A stretch of DNA of 64,000 nt from Candidatus Methylacidiphilales bacterium (GCA_028713655.1 JAQTNW010000005.1:46533-110532), one strand, 5' to 3'. Shown: positions 26,116 through 35,560, counted from the first letter of the stretch. Numbers and translations: made by a program. The notes: generated from the letters alone by a model not told the origin.

Positions 26116-26196
26116 CCTTATGAAAAGCTACGAAACCTCCAACATTCTATCTTTCAACATCTTGTCACATCTGTTCATTAGGAGGCCCATCTGGAA

Positions 26197-26219
26197 CACT
26201 CGCGACGCATGTCGGAGTT
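26197..26219. repeat. 23-bp exact dispersed repeat, copy 1
   Basis: The unit CACTCGCGACGCATGTCGGA plus GTT occurs again, identical and in the same orientation, at 38870-38892. Both copies are intergenic. Confidence 0.65.
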
Positions 26220-26263
26220 GGGCCGTGGCGATCCAGCATTTTGATTCCGGATTTCCTCCGCGC

Positions 26264-26542
26264 TCACCGCTTCTGCGGAGGAGCGGGTTTTTCAATATTT
26301 TCCTTCACGGCGGCCACCATCGCATCCATTCCGTCCTTGATCTCGCCGACCTGCGGATGCACTTCCTTGATGAGGTCGTGTTCGATCTTGGACAACTTTT
26401 CGATGCGTTTGCCCTGGGCGCGAAGCTGGTCCAACAAGGCATTCTGTTTTGTGGATATCAAATGCATCCACCAAAAACAAACAACCCAGCAAAGGGTCCC
26501 GATCAAAGTGAGCAGGAAAGCAAGGTCGATTTTAACCATCAT
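26264..26542 (-). CDS. Small membrane-anchored hypothetical protein
   Basis: Family not recognised. The 92 residues begin with one transmembrane helix (IDLAFLLTLIGTLCWVVCFW). A charged, probably coiled-coil cytoplasmic part follows (LLDQLRAQGKRIEKLSKIEH; GEIKDGMDAMVAAVKENIEK). ATG-ATG at 26542 is the only good start. No copy of the island's promoter motif is seen upstream. Confidence 0.55.
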   Translation of the reverse strand: MMVKIDLAFLLTLIGTLCWVVCFWWMHLISTKQNALLDQLRAQGKRIEKLSKIEHDLIKEVHPQVGEIKDGMDAMVAAVKENIEKPAPPQKR

Positions 26543-26624
26543 TCATCAATCCTTTCCCTCATTGCAGCAGAGTAAAACATAAGGCTGGATGCGCTTCAAC
26601 GCATCCAGCCTGTTCGTTATGGTT

Positions 26625-27497
26625 TTATTCCAACTGCAGGGATTCAAGCAACGGATCGTTGATGCGTCCGGTGATTCTCAAATCGTGATCGTTCTGATAA
26701 TCCGCAATCGCGTTGCGGGTGCCCGGGCCGATATCTCCGTCGATGGGGCCATGATAATATCCCAGATCGGACAGACTCAGCTGAACATTACCCACGGTCG
26801 AATCTCCGACTCCAAAGTAAGGCGAGAAACCGCCGTCGATAATCAACCAGCCGCCTTGATACCAACGATAGTCATGATTGTTCCAACGATGCTCTCCACT
26901 CCTGCTCCAATCGGAATGCGTATTTGCGGAAAACCAGAGGCCTCCGAAATTATTGCTCCTATTGAAGGTACGCTGGTTGTGGGAGGCTTGAACCTGATTC
27001 TGGCTCCTGCTGCTTTCGTGACGGGTGCTCGCAACCTGGGTTTGATCGAAGTTCTTGTTGCTAGTCTGTCGGCTGGCCACAACCTGGGCTTGATCCTGGC
27101 GCCTGGTGTTTGCCTGTTGGCTGCTCGAAGCCTGGGTTTGATTTGCCTGGCTGCGTTCGCGGCGTTTGCCTTGCTGCGTGTCCTGGGACGCTACAGGCAG
27201 GGCATTGGATTTCTGCACCTGTGCGGTTTCACGGTTGGCATGATTCCGCCCGCCGCCGGCATTATTCGCTTTGGCTTGATTGTGAGTGTTTGTTACTCGG
27301 GACGGAGCTGCGGCCTGTTTTTGATTTTGTGGCTGCGCTGCCTTTTCTTCGTGCTTCTGGCCTCCGCCTCCGTTTTTGCCCTGGTTATTATCCTGTTGAT
27401 TGTCATCGGACTTGTTGTCCTTGGCCAATGCCGACAGCGGCAGAAGGATCGCAAGACCAGCAATCAGGGTAAGACATGATTTATAATTTGATTTCAT
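26625..27497 (-). CDS. Secreted Gln/Asn-rich protein with C-terminal peptidoglycan-binding domain
   Basis: The signal peptide is SCLTLIAGLAILLPLSALAK. Residues about 25-180 are low-complexity Q/N/S/R sequence (NQQDNNQGKNGGGGQ). The C-terminal 65 residues form a PG_binding_1 fold: VQLSLSDLGYYHGPIDGDIG then PGTRNAIADYQNDHDLRITG. It is expected in the periplasm or on the cell surface, bound to cell wall. It is transcribed divergently from the Lon-like/PBP operon, and both directions have a copy of the palindromic promoter. Confidence 0.75.
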   Translation of the reverse strand: MKSNYKSCLTLIAGLAILLPLSALAKDNKSDDNQQDNNQGKNGGGGQKHEEKAAQPQNQKQAAAPSRVTNTHNQAKANNAGGGRNHANRETAQVQKSNALPVASQDTQQGKRRERSQANQTQASSSQQANTRRQDQAQVVASRQTSNKNFDQTQVASTRHESSRSQNQVQASHNQRTFNRSNNFGGLWFSANTHSDWSRSGEHRWNNHDYRWYQGGWLIIDGGFSPYFGVGDSTVGNVQLSLSDLGYYHGPIDGDIGPGTRNAIADYQNDHDLRITGRINDPLLESLQLE

Positions 27498-27529
27498 ATT
27501 TGTTAAACTTTCTATGGGTTATTGATGTC

Positions 27530-27573
27530 AAGGTAGGCTGGAACGCGTGTGGATGAAATGGGGTCTAACCCGC
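27530..27573 (-). promoter_or_regulatory. Palindromic promoter for the PG-binding protein gene
   Basis: Minus strand: GCGGGTTAGACCCC (27573-27560), ATTT, 20 bases, TACCTT (27535-27530). It lies back to back with the plus-strand copy at 27575; the two 14-base palindromes are separated by one base. Confidence 0.65.
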
Positions 27574-27574
27574 T

Positions 27575-27618
27575 GGGGAGAACACCCCATAGGCGTTCCA
27601 GGCCCGGCGTCTTATCCT
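27575..27618 (+). promoter_or_regulatory. Palindromic promoter for the Lon-like/PBP operon
   Basis: GGGGAGAACACCCC (27575-27588), ATAG, 20 bases, TATCCT (27613-27618). It leaves a leader of about 80 bases before ATG 27704. Confidence 0.75.
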
Positions 27619-27703
27619 GGGTTCCGAGGAAAGCTTGTCTGCCGTTGAAAGCGGAAGGGTTTCTTTCCATTTTTCACTCCCTCATTGCAAATAAAATTTA
27701 GAT

Positions 27704-29854
27704 ATGAAAATCCGGGCATTTGTAAAACACGCTCTTGGGGGGATCATTCTCATTCCCCTGGCCTGTTTTTGGATGACGCCTTGTTGGGGAGAAACGCTTC
27801 CTGTTCTGGCCAAATCGTTCCGATCCACCGATCAAAAAATCCCGTTGATCCTCTATCAATCCGCAAACGGAAAGATGGCGCTCGAATGGGTCAAGCTCAG
27901 GTGGGAGAACCTGGCGGATTCGGCCAACGGCAACAGCGCCCTTCAATTCCAGTTTGATCTCCAGGGCGAGAACGCCTCATTTGATTCATTTCGCTCGCAA
28001 TTATGGGTCTCCGCACTCGCGAGCGCGATTGCCTGGCAGCAGCCCTGGCTTGGAGCGAAGTGGACGGTGACTGAAGTTCCCCAGGGCGAAGTTTCCGGGA
28101 ATGGAGCGGCGCTGGGAATTGCGCTGATGGCAACCGCATCCGACAGTGTGTATCCGCAAAATACAGTGGTTCTGGGCAGGCTAAATCCGGATGGTTCCTT
28201 TGGATCGGTCCGCCATCTGGCCTCCCGGGTGGAAGCGGCCGCAGCGGCAGGAATAAAACGGGTTGTCATTCCCAACCTGCAGCGTTTTGAAACCACAGAA
28301 CAGGGGGAAGCCGTCAATATCCCCGCTTTGGCTGAAAAATTGGGGCTGGAATGCGTTTTGGTCGATGATTTGAACGAAGCGACGGAAGTTCTTCTGCATA
28401 AAAAATTACCGGTGGCATCCTCCCTGCAATACTCACCGCGCTATCCAGAGAAGCTTTTTGGAATGCTTGACGCCAAAGTACGCATTGAATTGGATCAATT
28501 GAATGGCCAGAGCAAGACATGGCCACGCTCCAACTCGCAACTCAGCGCGCTTCCGCTCCCCGAACAAATTTTATGGAGCAAGGTTTTTCAGAACTACGAC
28601 ATGGGAATCGATGCTTATCATGCGGGACAACTCTATGCGGCCCGAGATCTGATGAGGCAGGCGCATGCTTATACGAGGGCCGTATCTGAAATAAAAGGCG
28701 GCGGAAATAAATTTGACTATGCCACGTTTGACCTCAGGGCAAATGCGGTCCGGGAAAAAATGGTGGACCGACTTAGCAAACCTTTAATCGACAAGAATGA
28801 GCTTCAAAGCGCCCTTGTGCTTGCGGAGGAAAATGATTGGATTTACAGGTTAAATGCCAGTGTCCAGGGCGCCCAGATCATTGCCCGGCAGGCTTTTGCC
28901 TCCCGTTCCGATGCAACTCCGCGGCAGCAAGCGCTCGCCCAAACCCTCCTGGTCTGCGCGGTTAAAGTCGGCGAGTACCAAATGGAGGACAAAAGCTTTT
29001 ATTCCGAATGTTACCAATTGATCGCGGCCAAAGGGGAGGTTCCCGTTTACAATCGCGCATCGATTTTACTGCCCCAGCTCCTGCCCGCCAAGCTGGGAAC
29101 AGCCGAACTTTTCATCCTGGGATTGGAATCTCACGCCACTCAGCTCGGCGAAAGCCTGCTGTTTGACGCCCGACTTTCCAGTTTTGTCCGTGTATTAAAG
29201 GATTCCAAAACAACGTGGGAACAGCAACAGCAGGCCGCCGCACACCAGAAAAGAAAGGATCAACCCTCGCTTGTCAAAGTGGGATTCACCCCGGGGGACG
29301 GGTATGACACACCAAAGGCCCCGGTGCCGCCCCTGCCGGTTAGCAGCCTGAGTGATGCAGCGCGCTGCCTGAGCTGGGTCAATGAATATTGTGAGATTGC
29401 CATGCTGGATCAAAAATATCTGCATCTGGGCGGTTCCTTTGATGCAAATACCTTCGAATGGAAGGTGGCAGACCGGGTCGCGCTTGAAAACATGCTTCAA
29501 TTTGCCGATCTGGGAGCGAGGCGTGGAATTAGTTTTGCGGAAAGCGCGGGACTCGACACTTCCATCCTGGTTTTGATTTATGAGGCGGGTTCCAATCTCC
29601 GCGCATCCGAGGATAACAACCTCCGCCTGGAAGGGCTGCGGCAATATTGGCGCTGCGCCCTGCTGGGAAGCATGTGCGGGCAGCTCAGCTTTGCTTCCCG
29701 CGCAACCGTGTTCGCCCCTGATCCGGCGCCAATTCTTGTATCGTCCCCTCTCCCGGTTGCAGTCACGGCCAGCATCTCCGCGGCGGCGGCCTCTATCCCG
29801 CCCGCATTGATCAAGCCCGCCCCCCCTAACCCACCCACACCGGCACAACAATGA
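27704..29854 (+). CDS. Secreted protein with catalytically dead Lon-type (S16) domain
   Basis: The 716 residues start with a signal peptide (ALGGIILIPLACFWMTPCWG). Residues about 90-210 follow the Lon proteolytic domain: WTVTEVPQGEVSGNGAALGI, VVLGRLNPDGSFGSVRHLAS, RVEAAAAAGIKRVVIPNLQR. In Lon the catalytic Ser lies in GPSAG and the Lys in GGLKEK. Here these are NGAALG and a segment with Arg, so both catalytic residues are missing. The remainder is helical with an Ala/Pro-rich tail and no known domain. Its stop overlaps the PBP start (29851-29854), suggesting a scaffold or partner for that enzyme. Confidence 0.7.
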   Translation: MKIRAFVKHALGGIILIPLACFWMTPCWGETLPVLAKSFRSTDQKIPLILYQSANGKMALEWVKLRWENLADSANGNSALQFQFDLQGENASFDSFRSQLWVSALASAIAWQQPWLGAKWTVTEVPQGEVSGNGAALGIALMATASDSVYPQNTVVLGRLNPDGSFGSVRHLASRVEAAAAAGIKRVVIPNLQRFETTEQGEAVNIPALAEKLGLECVLVDDLNEATEVLLHKKLPVASSLQYSPRYPEKLFGMLDAKVRIELDQLNGQSKTWPRSNSQLSALPLPEQILWSKVFQNYDMGIDAYHAGQLYAARDLMRQAHAYTRAVSEIKGGGNKFDYATFDLRANAVREKMVDRLSKPLIDKNELQSALVLAEENDWIYRLNASVQGAQIIARQAFASRSDATPRQQALAQTLLVCAVKVGEYQMEDKSFYSECYQLIAAKGEVPVYNRASILLPQLLPAKLGTAELFILGLESHATQLGESLLFDARLSSFVRVLKDSKTTWEQQQQAAAHQKRKDQPSLVKVGFTPGDGYDTPKAPVPPLPVSSLSDAARCLSWVNEYCEIAMLDQKYLHLGGSFDANTFEWKVADRVALENMLQFADLGARRGISFAESAGLDTSILVLIYEAGSNLRASEDNNLRLEGLRQYWRCALLGSMCGQLSFASRATVFAPDPAPILVSSPLPVAVTASISAAAASIPPALIKPAPPNPPTPAQQ

Positions 29855-32800
29855 ATGCTTTTTGGCGCCAGCACAAATTTTGGTATTATACGGGTGCCCT
29901 ATTTATTTTAGGGACTGTCCTGCTTGCAGTGGGTTCCTACTTTTTTATAAAACCCTATTTTTTGCGGGCAAAAGCATACGATCTGAAGCATCTCGACGAC
30001 TTCAATGTAACGAGTGTTTTTTACGATCGGTCGGGAGAGGAAATCGGGCGTCTGTTTGTGGAAGACAGGACTTTATTAAAACACGACGATATCCCCGATC
30101 GGATGCGCCAGGCAACACTGGCTGTGGAAGATAAACGTTTTTATTCCCACAAGGGAATAGACCGCAGGGGCATCTTTCGCGCGCTTTGCGTCGATCTAAA
30201 AACGGGAAAGCAAACGGAGGGGGCGAGCACAATCACCCAGCAACTTGCCAAACACCTGATCGGCAATTTTGAAAAAACAATGGATCGCAAGCTGGTCGAG
30301 GCATTTCTCGCCGCTCGCATCGAGCATCATTTTACAAAGGCTGAAATTTTAGACCACTATTTGAACCGGATTTATTTTGGAAAAGGCGATTTTGGCCTGG
30401 CTGCCGCCGCTCAGGGCTATTTCGGCAAGAAGGCAAAGGATTTGACCGTATCTGAATGCGCCTTGCTGGCGGGCATTATCAAAGCGCCCAATTCGTCTTC
30501 CCCGAGAAACAATGCCGAAGCGGCGCTCAAACGGCGCGATCATGTGATAGCACTCATGGCAGCGCAAAAGATGCTCAGCAGCGAGGAAGCCACGGCGGCC
30601 TTGCAGGAACCTTTGAAACTTATTCCGGAGCAGCCCTTGCGAGTGCAGAGCTATTTCATGGCCCTGGCCATCAGGGAACTTCGTGAAGTATTGAAACTGG
30701 AGGAGGGTGAGGAAATTCCCCAGGGACTCTCGGTGCAAACCACCCTGGATGCCCGCATGCAGCGCGCCTCCGAATTGCAGACGGCCGCCAAACTCAAGGA
30801 TTTTACCCAAAAAGCCGCACCCCTGAAACTGGAGGACAATGCCGAGCCAAGTGAACTGCAGGCCGCGGCCCTGGTACTTGATCTTAACAGCGGTGCGGTG
30901 CGGGTTTTGATTGGAGGACGCGACTACGAGAAAAGTCCGTTTGACCGGGCCCGCATGGCGCGGCGTGAAAATGGGGCGCTGCTTCAACCCTTTCTCTATT
31001 CCCTGGCATTCGAGCGGTTGAATCTGCACCCGGCTTCCATGATCAACGCTTCATTTCTGGATGATGCCGGAAAACTGGAGGAAGTCGGGCTTGGAGATCC
31101 AAAGCGGGATTTGGGCAGGCGGTTCCTAATGATTCAGGATGCTCTTGCGCTGTCAAACAAGGCCTGTGCAACACGGGTGGGTCTGCAGTTGGGGACTAGT
31201 GTATTGGCAGATTGGCTCGCTTCCGCAGAGGTGGCAAAGCCCGGCCAAAACGAAATGAAAACGTCCCCGGATTTCGAGCCGTTGACCCTCTATGAAATAA
31301 CCTCCCTTTATCAAATGCTTGGAAACGGCGGACTGCTGGTGGCGCCTTATTCCATTGAAAGCGTAAGCAACGATCGCGGTGAAATTCTTTATCATGCCGG
31401 GAAGAATCCTGGCAAACCGCTTTTAGAGCCGCTGGTGGCGCGCCAAATGACACTCTGTTTGCAATCCGTCACAAGGGATGGAACAGCAAGCATGCTGAGT
31501 CAGGACTACAGCCTGCCCTCTCCCGTTGTGGGCATGACGGGCTACTCGGAAGGTTACAGGGATGCGTGGTTTGTCGGGTACACGCCCAGTTTGGTTGGCG
31601 GAGTTTGGGTCGGCTTTGACAAATCCATTCCGATCGGATCCAAGTCCCTGGCAAGCAAAACCGCATTGCCCATTTGGGGGAACATGATGCAGAAAATTTT
31701 GGGAAATGACCCGCAAGGCGTTTCATTTCCCGTCCCGGAAAGCCTGAGCAAAGTCGAGGTGGATCGGCGCAGCGGAGTCATCAAGGGGTTGGGTTTTTTA
31801 ACAGTGGGATCCGGAAATCTTTTTGTTTACCTGCGCCAGGACCAGTTAAACCAGGCCAAAATCAGCAATGCTGCAACACAAGTAGAACAGCCGAAGGATT
31901 GGTCGGATTGGCTCAGCACCATGTTCGCCAATCCCACTGGAGAAACTCCATCTACGGTGCCCCTCGAAGAAACATCAGACGGGTTGGCGCCTGAAATCCC
32001 CCTGGTTGCCGAATACCGGATGCCGGCATTGCGAGGGGATATTCTTACGGCTGACGGGGAAGTCCTGGCCACGATGACCCAATCGCAAAATCTGGTGCTG
32101 GGCTGGCCTGCGCTTGAAGTTGCAAATGGCGAGGATGAGGCGGTTGCCTGGATTGGGAAACGGTTGATCCTGGCTCACGATTGGTTGAAAGAGGACTTCG
32201 ATATCACGGATGCGGATTTACACTCCCTCCATCGATTCCGGAGATTCCATCCCATTCTCGTGGCGGAAAATCTGAGCCCGGCTCAAATCGACGCATTCCC
32301 GATGACATCCCTGCAAAGCGAAGGATTTTCCCTGCAGGGCGTACCGCGACGGATTTATCCACACGGCAATTCCCTGGCCCACAGTCTGGGCTATTTGCAG
32401 AGAAAGCAGGGAATTAATCGAAAACACTATCAAGCCGGAGAAGTTATTTACGACGATTACCTGGGAGCCGCCGGATTGGAAGAGCGCTTTGACAAGGAAC
32501 TGCGCGGGCAGGAAGGACACCTGACAATTGCCACAACACCGGAAGGATTTGCCAGGGCTGCGGTTGTCGATTCCGGGGCGACCGCCGGAGCGCAACTTCG
32601 CACCACGATAGATTCCCAAATTCAACATGCGGCCGAACGGGCTTTTGAGGGCACGCGGACGGGCGCGGCAGTCGTCATGAATATTCAGAACGGCGACATT
32701 CTCGGGATGGTTTCGAACCCCACGTTTGACCCCAACAGTTTTATTCCAAAACTTTCCACGGACAAATGGCAGGCCATGATCCAGGCCGCAAAAAATCCCT

Positions 32801-33693
32801 TGTTAGACCGGGTTTATCGGGAGCAGAACCCGCCCGGATCCAGTTTCAAGGTGGCCACCACTTTGGCCGCCATCCGGGCGGGTGTTTTTGATCCCAATCG
32901 CCTGATCCAGTGTCCGGGCTATTTCGATGTCGGCGGCATGCGCTACGAATTGCCTCATGAAAAGGGAGCCCCCATAACCTTCCGCGCCGGGATAGCCCAC
33001 TCCTATAACACCTATTTCTTTGATTTGGGTGAGCGCACGGGACGCGATCCGCTCATCGCCATGGCCCAGGAATTGGGGTTTGGCCAATCGACCGGATTCA
33101 TCCTGCCCGGAGAGCTGCCCGGGCTGATACCCACTCCCGAGTTCGTGCGTGTCACTCATAAACGCACCATGGGTGGCGGAGATGTCGCAAACATGTCGAT
33201 CGGACAGGGCGATGTTCTGGTGACACCCCTGCAGATGGCCAATTTGATGTGTGTCGTGGCGAATGGAGGTACGCTGTACCGGCCACGCCTGGTGAAACAA
33301 CTCGAGGATTCCTCAGGAAAGACAACCCAATCCTTCCCGAATGAAATCATCCGTAAAATCCCCTTCTCGTCCACGGAAAACAAAATCCTGATAGATGGAT
33401 TGGTGGCCGTGACGGAAGAAGGAACCGGCGGGCCCTCAAAAGTGCCCGGGATCAAGGTCGCCGCCAAAACGGGCACCGCCCAGGTGGGATCAAAAACACA
33501 ACCGCGGCAGATCGCCTGGATGATTGGCTTCCTGCCTGCGGGCGAACCCAGGTATGCCTTTGCGGTAATGATTGAGGGGGATTTGGATCAAGACCTGCAT
33601 GGAGGCGCGGACGCCGGACTTATCGCAGGAAAATTATTTACAGAGATTTTTGCCAAACCCTCGTCGCCTTCAGCCTTAACAACACAGGAATAA
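29851..33693 (+). CDS. Giant three-module penicillin-binding protein (GT51, dead TP, class B TP)
   Basis: The 1280 residues hold, after one transmembrane helix, a GT51 peptidoglycan glycosyltransferase with the catalytic Glu near 92 (LAVEDKRFYSHKGIDRRGIF; GASTITQQLAKHL). A class A transpeptidase fold follows in which the SxxK Ser-Lys is replaced (ENGALLQPF, about 375) and KTG reads MTG (about 562). From about 700 there is a full class B (PBP2-like) module with intact PPGSSFK (about 994), HSYN (about 1050) and AAKTGTAQ (about 1205). It should polymerise and cross-link glycan in one chain. It is the second gene of the operon from 27704. Confidence 0.85.
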   Translation: MNAFWRQHKFWYYTGALFILGTVLLAVGSYFFIKPYFLRAKAYDLKHLDDFNVTSVFYDRSGEEIGRLFVEDRTLLKHDDIPDRMRQATLAVEDKRFYSHKGIDRRGIFRALCVDLKTGKQTEGASTITQQLAKHLIGNFEKTMDRKLVEAFLAARIEHHFTKAEILDHYLNRIYFGKGDFGLAAAAQGYFGKKAKDLTVSECALLAGIIKAPNSSSPRNNAEAALKRRDHVIALMAAQKMLSSEEATAALQEPLKLIPEQPLRVQSYFMALAIRELREVLKLEEGEEIPQGLSVQTTLDARMQRASELQTAAKLKDFTQKAAPLKLEDNAEPSELQAAALVLDLNSGAVRVLIGGRDYEKSPFDRARMARRENGALLQPFLYSLAFERLNLHPASMINASFLDDAGKLEEVGLGDPKRDLGRRFLMIQDALALSNKACATRVGLQLGTSVLADWLASAEVAKPGQNEMKTSPDFEPLTLYEITSLYQMLGNGGLLVAPYSIESVSNDRGEILYHAGKNPGKPLLEPLVARQMTLCLQSVTRDGTASMLSQDYSLPSPVVGMTGYSEGYRDAWFVGYTPSLVGGVWVGFDKSIPIGSKSLASKTALPIWGNMMQKILGNDPQGVSFPVPESLSKVEVDRRSGVIKGLGFLTVGSGNLFVYLRQDQLNQAKISNAATQVEQPKDWSDWLSTMFANPTGETPSTVPLEETSDGLAPEIPLVAEYRMPALRGDILTADGEVLATMTQSQNLVLGWPALEVANGEDEAVAWIGKRLILAHDWLKEDFDITDADLHSLHRFRRFHPILVAENLSPAQIDAFPMTSLQSEGFSLQGVPRRIYPHGNSLAHSLGYLQRKQGINRKHYQAGEVIYDDYLGAAGLEERFDKELRGQEGHLTIATTPEGFARAAVVDSGATAGAQLRTTIDSQIQHAAERAFEGTRTGAAVVMNIQNGDILGMVSNPTFDPNSFIPKLSTDKWQAMIQAAKNPLLDRVYREQNPPGSSFKVATTLAAIRAGVFDPNRLIQCPGYFDVGGMRYELPHEKGAPITFRAGIAHSYNTYFFDLGERTGRDPLIAMAQELGFGQSTGFILPGELPGLIPTPEFVRVTHKRTMGGGDVANMSIGQGDVLVTPLQMANLMCVVANGGTLYRPRLVKQLEDSSGKTTQSFPNEIIRKIPFSSTENKILIDGLVAVTEEGTGGPSKVPGIKVAAKTGTAQVGSKTQPRQIAWMIGFLPAGEPRYAFAVMIEGDLDQDLHGGADAGLIAGKLFTEIFAKPSSPSALTTQE

Positions 33694-33698
33694 AAACT

Positions 33699-34820
33699 AT
33701 GAAAATCTACAATCGGGTCGCTTTATATACGGGGCTGCTTGTCGCAATAATGAGCGCATGCGTGATCGCAGCGGCTTACCACGAAATCTCGCGTACATTT
33801 TATGATCATATCCAGCAGCAACAGGAAATCAGCATGCGGGTGGCGCAGGAACAATTGGAGCGTCTGGGAAAACCTCTTCACATTGCGGACGGGAAACTCA
33901 TGGCGGGAAACAGGGTCTTGAACGGAGATCAAGTTGTTGTGGATCGCGTCACTTCCCTGGTGGGAGGCATCGCGACCATCTTTCAAGGTGACACGCGCAT
34001 TGCCACCAACATCCGACTGCCGGACGGTTCGCGTGCAGTTGGCACAAAACTGACGGGCCCGGCCCGGGAAGCCATATTTGACAGGGGCGAAAATTTTCGC
34101 GGTGAGGCGAATACCCTGGGGGAACCCTATTTGACCAACTATACCCTGCTTCGGGATGAACAGGGAACACTGGTCGGCATGCTTCAGGTAGGCGTGCTCA
34201 AAAAGGCGTACTCCGGCGCGCTAAATACAATTTTAGTCCGCAGCTTTATCATCGCGTTCATAGGGATGCTTCTAATTGGATTTTTAGTCCACGAAGCGCT
34301 GAGCAAACTGGTTCGCGAGTTGCAGACGGTGGCAGAGGGCAGAAAGGTTCTCTTGCGGTCAACTTTTAGCGGTGTATTTGGCGTCGATGTGGCCGGACGA
34401 TGCTCCTTTATTAATCATGTAGGAGCCAAATTTCTGGGAGGCGCGCAGGAAGATTTCATCGGCAAGGAAATCCACTCGCTCATCCACCATAATGCATGGG
34501 ACGGATTGCAAATTGATGCTTCCCATTGCCCGCTTTGCCAGGTGTTTCAGTCCGGGAACACCTATCACAACGAGGATGACGTCCTGTGGAGATTGGATAA
34601 AACCTCATTTTCGGCCGAAATACAGTCGTTTCCCTTGATAAAGGAAAATAAAATTTCAGGGGCGATTGTCGCCTTCAGCGATATTACAGATCGCAAGCAG
34701 ATTGCCAGGGATATCGAGGCGAAAAACGAGGAACAAAGAGCCCGGAAACTAAGGTTAAGGTTGCAACCGTTTCGGGCAGTTGCGGCAACGGCGCTCCGCC
34801 GGGTGATTCCATCCGCCTGA
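33699..34820 (+). CDS. Membrane sensor stub: double-Cache plus PAS, no output domain
   Basis: The 373 residues have an N-terminal helix (GLLVAIMSACVIAAAYHEIS), a periplasmic Cache-type sensor (VTSLVGGIATIFQGDTRIAT; GEPYLTNYTLLRDEQGTLVG), a second helix (SFIIAFIGMLLIGFLVHEAL) and a cytoplasmic PAS domain (GVFGVDVAGRCSFINHVGAK). The chain ends after DITDRKQIARDIEAKNEEQR with a basic tail and has no kinase domain. It starts 5 bp after the PBP gene and is probably cotranscribed. It may be the truncated front of a histidine kinase. Confidence 0.65.
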   Translation: MKIYNRVALYTGLLVAIMSACVIAAAYHEISRTFYDHIQQQQEISMRVAQEQLERLGKPLHIADGKLMAGNRVLNGDQVVVDRVTSLVGGIATIFQGDTRIATNIRLPDGSRAVGTKLTGPAREAIFDRGENFRGEANTLGEPYLTNYTLLRDEQGTLVGMLQVGVLKKAYSGALNTILVRSFIIAFIGMLLIGFLVHEALSKLVRELQTVAEGRKVLLRSTFSGVFGVDVAGRCSFINHVGAKFLGGAQEDFIGKEIHSLIHHNAWDGLQIDASHCPLCQVFQSGNTYHNEDDVLWRLDKTSFSAEIQSFPLIKENKISGAIVAFSDITDRKQIARDIEAKNEEQRARKLRLRLQPFRAVAATALRRVIPSA

Positions 34821-34871
34821 AGGGTTGCGCCTCCGCGTCTTTCATCCCAACCCAGGATCAAATAGAAAAAT

Positions 34872-35435
34872 ATGAAAAGATTGTTATTCCATGCTGTAAT
34901 CCTGCCGACGCTGATACTATCCACAGGACTTGCCGCCAACGCCCCCCACAGGCTGATCCTCGAACACGCCAAATATGACACATCGCATTCCGATAATCAC
35001 ACACCCAAAAAGCTGATTAAAGAGGCGCAATCTGACGAATATCACACAATCACCATGCGGGTGCGAATCACCGTCTATTGGTCCGTGGGGTCCGGGAGCG
35101 ACCACTGGTCCCGGATGAAAATGAGTTCACTCTGTATTCCATTGGTGGAAGGATTACATTGTGCCGTCGATCCGGACATCATTCCGTATGGATCCCAGGT
35201 CTCCTTTCCTGAAATTTCAGAGATTCGAACGCTGTCCGCCGTGGACACCGGAGGGGGCGTAGTGTCAAAAACAGCTTCAAACGGCAAAGTTCCCGTTATT
35301 GACATTTACTTCGTGAAAAAATCCGACGCCCTGGAATTTTCAGAAAAACATGCCGCCTATACCAGCGCCACTATTCGAATCCCGCGCAAACCAAAAACCA
35401 TCGCCCAACTCAGGCAATTCTATGCCGCCGATTGA
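34872..35435 (+). CDS. Secreted 3D-domain (double-psi barrel) protein
   Basis: The 187 residues have a signal peptide (FHAVILPTLILSTGLAANA). The C-terminal half has the spaced aspartates of a 3D domain: CAVDPDIIPYGSQVSF, SAVDTGGGVVSKTA, VIDIYFVKKSDALEF. Such domains occur in lytic transglycosylases and cell-wall proteins, so a role in peptidoglycan remodelling beside the PBP operon is likely. It has no catalytic transglycosylase module of its own. Confidence 0.65.
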   Translation: MKRLLFHAVILPTLILSTGLAANAPHRLILEHAKYDTSHSDNHTPKKLIKEAQSDEYHTITMRVRITVYWSVGSGSDHWSRMKMSSLCIPLVEGLHCAVDPDIIPYGSQVSFPEISEIRTLSAVDTGGGVVSKTASNGKVPVIDIYFVKKSDALEFSEKHAAYTSATIRIPRKPKTIAQLRQFYAAD

Positions 35436-35454
35436 ATGTTATAAGAAAATCATT

Positions 35455-35560
35455 TTGCGCCTGGGGCGATATGGAGCGCGGTGGCAACCACCTTCGCCAA
35501 GGCTTCGGCGGTCATGAGCCGGAGGCGTCCGGCAGTTGCCGGACTTTGAATTTTTAGCCA
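35455..35560. repeat. Palindrome-rich intergenic segment
   Basis: Contains GGTGGCAACCACC, CGCCAAGGCTTCGGCG and TCCGGCA-GT-TGCCGGA in close succession, which suggests a REP-like composite. It lies between the 3D-domain gene and the promoter at 35624. Confidence 0.4.

Noticed and set aside
26589..27479. Long open frame (296 codons, plus strand) opposite the PG-binding protein gene
   Set aside because: It is the antisense of a Q/N-rich coding region, which naturally lacks stops on the other strand. The minus-strand frame has a signal peptide and a known domain.
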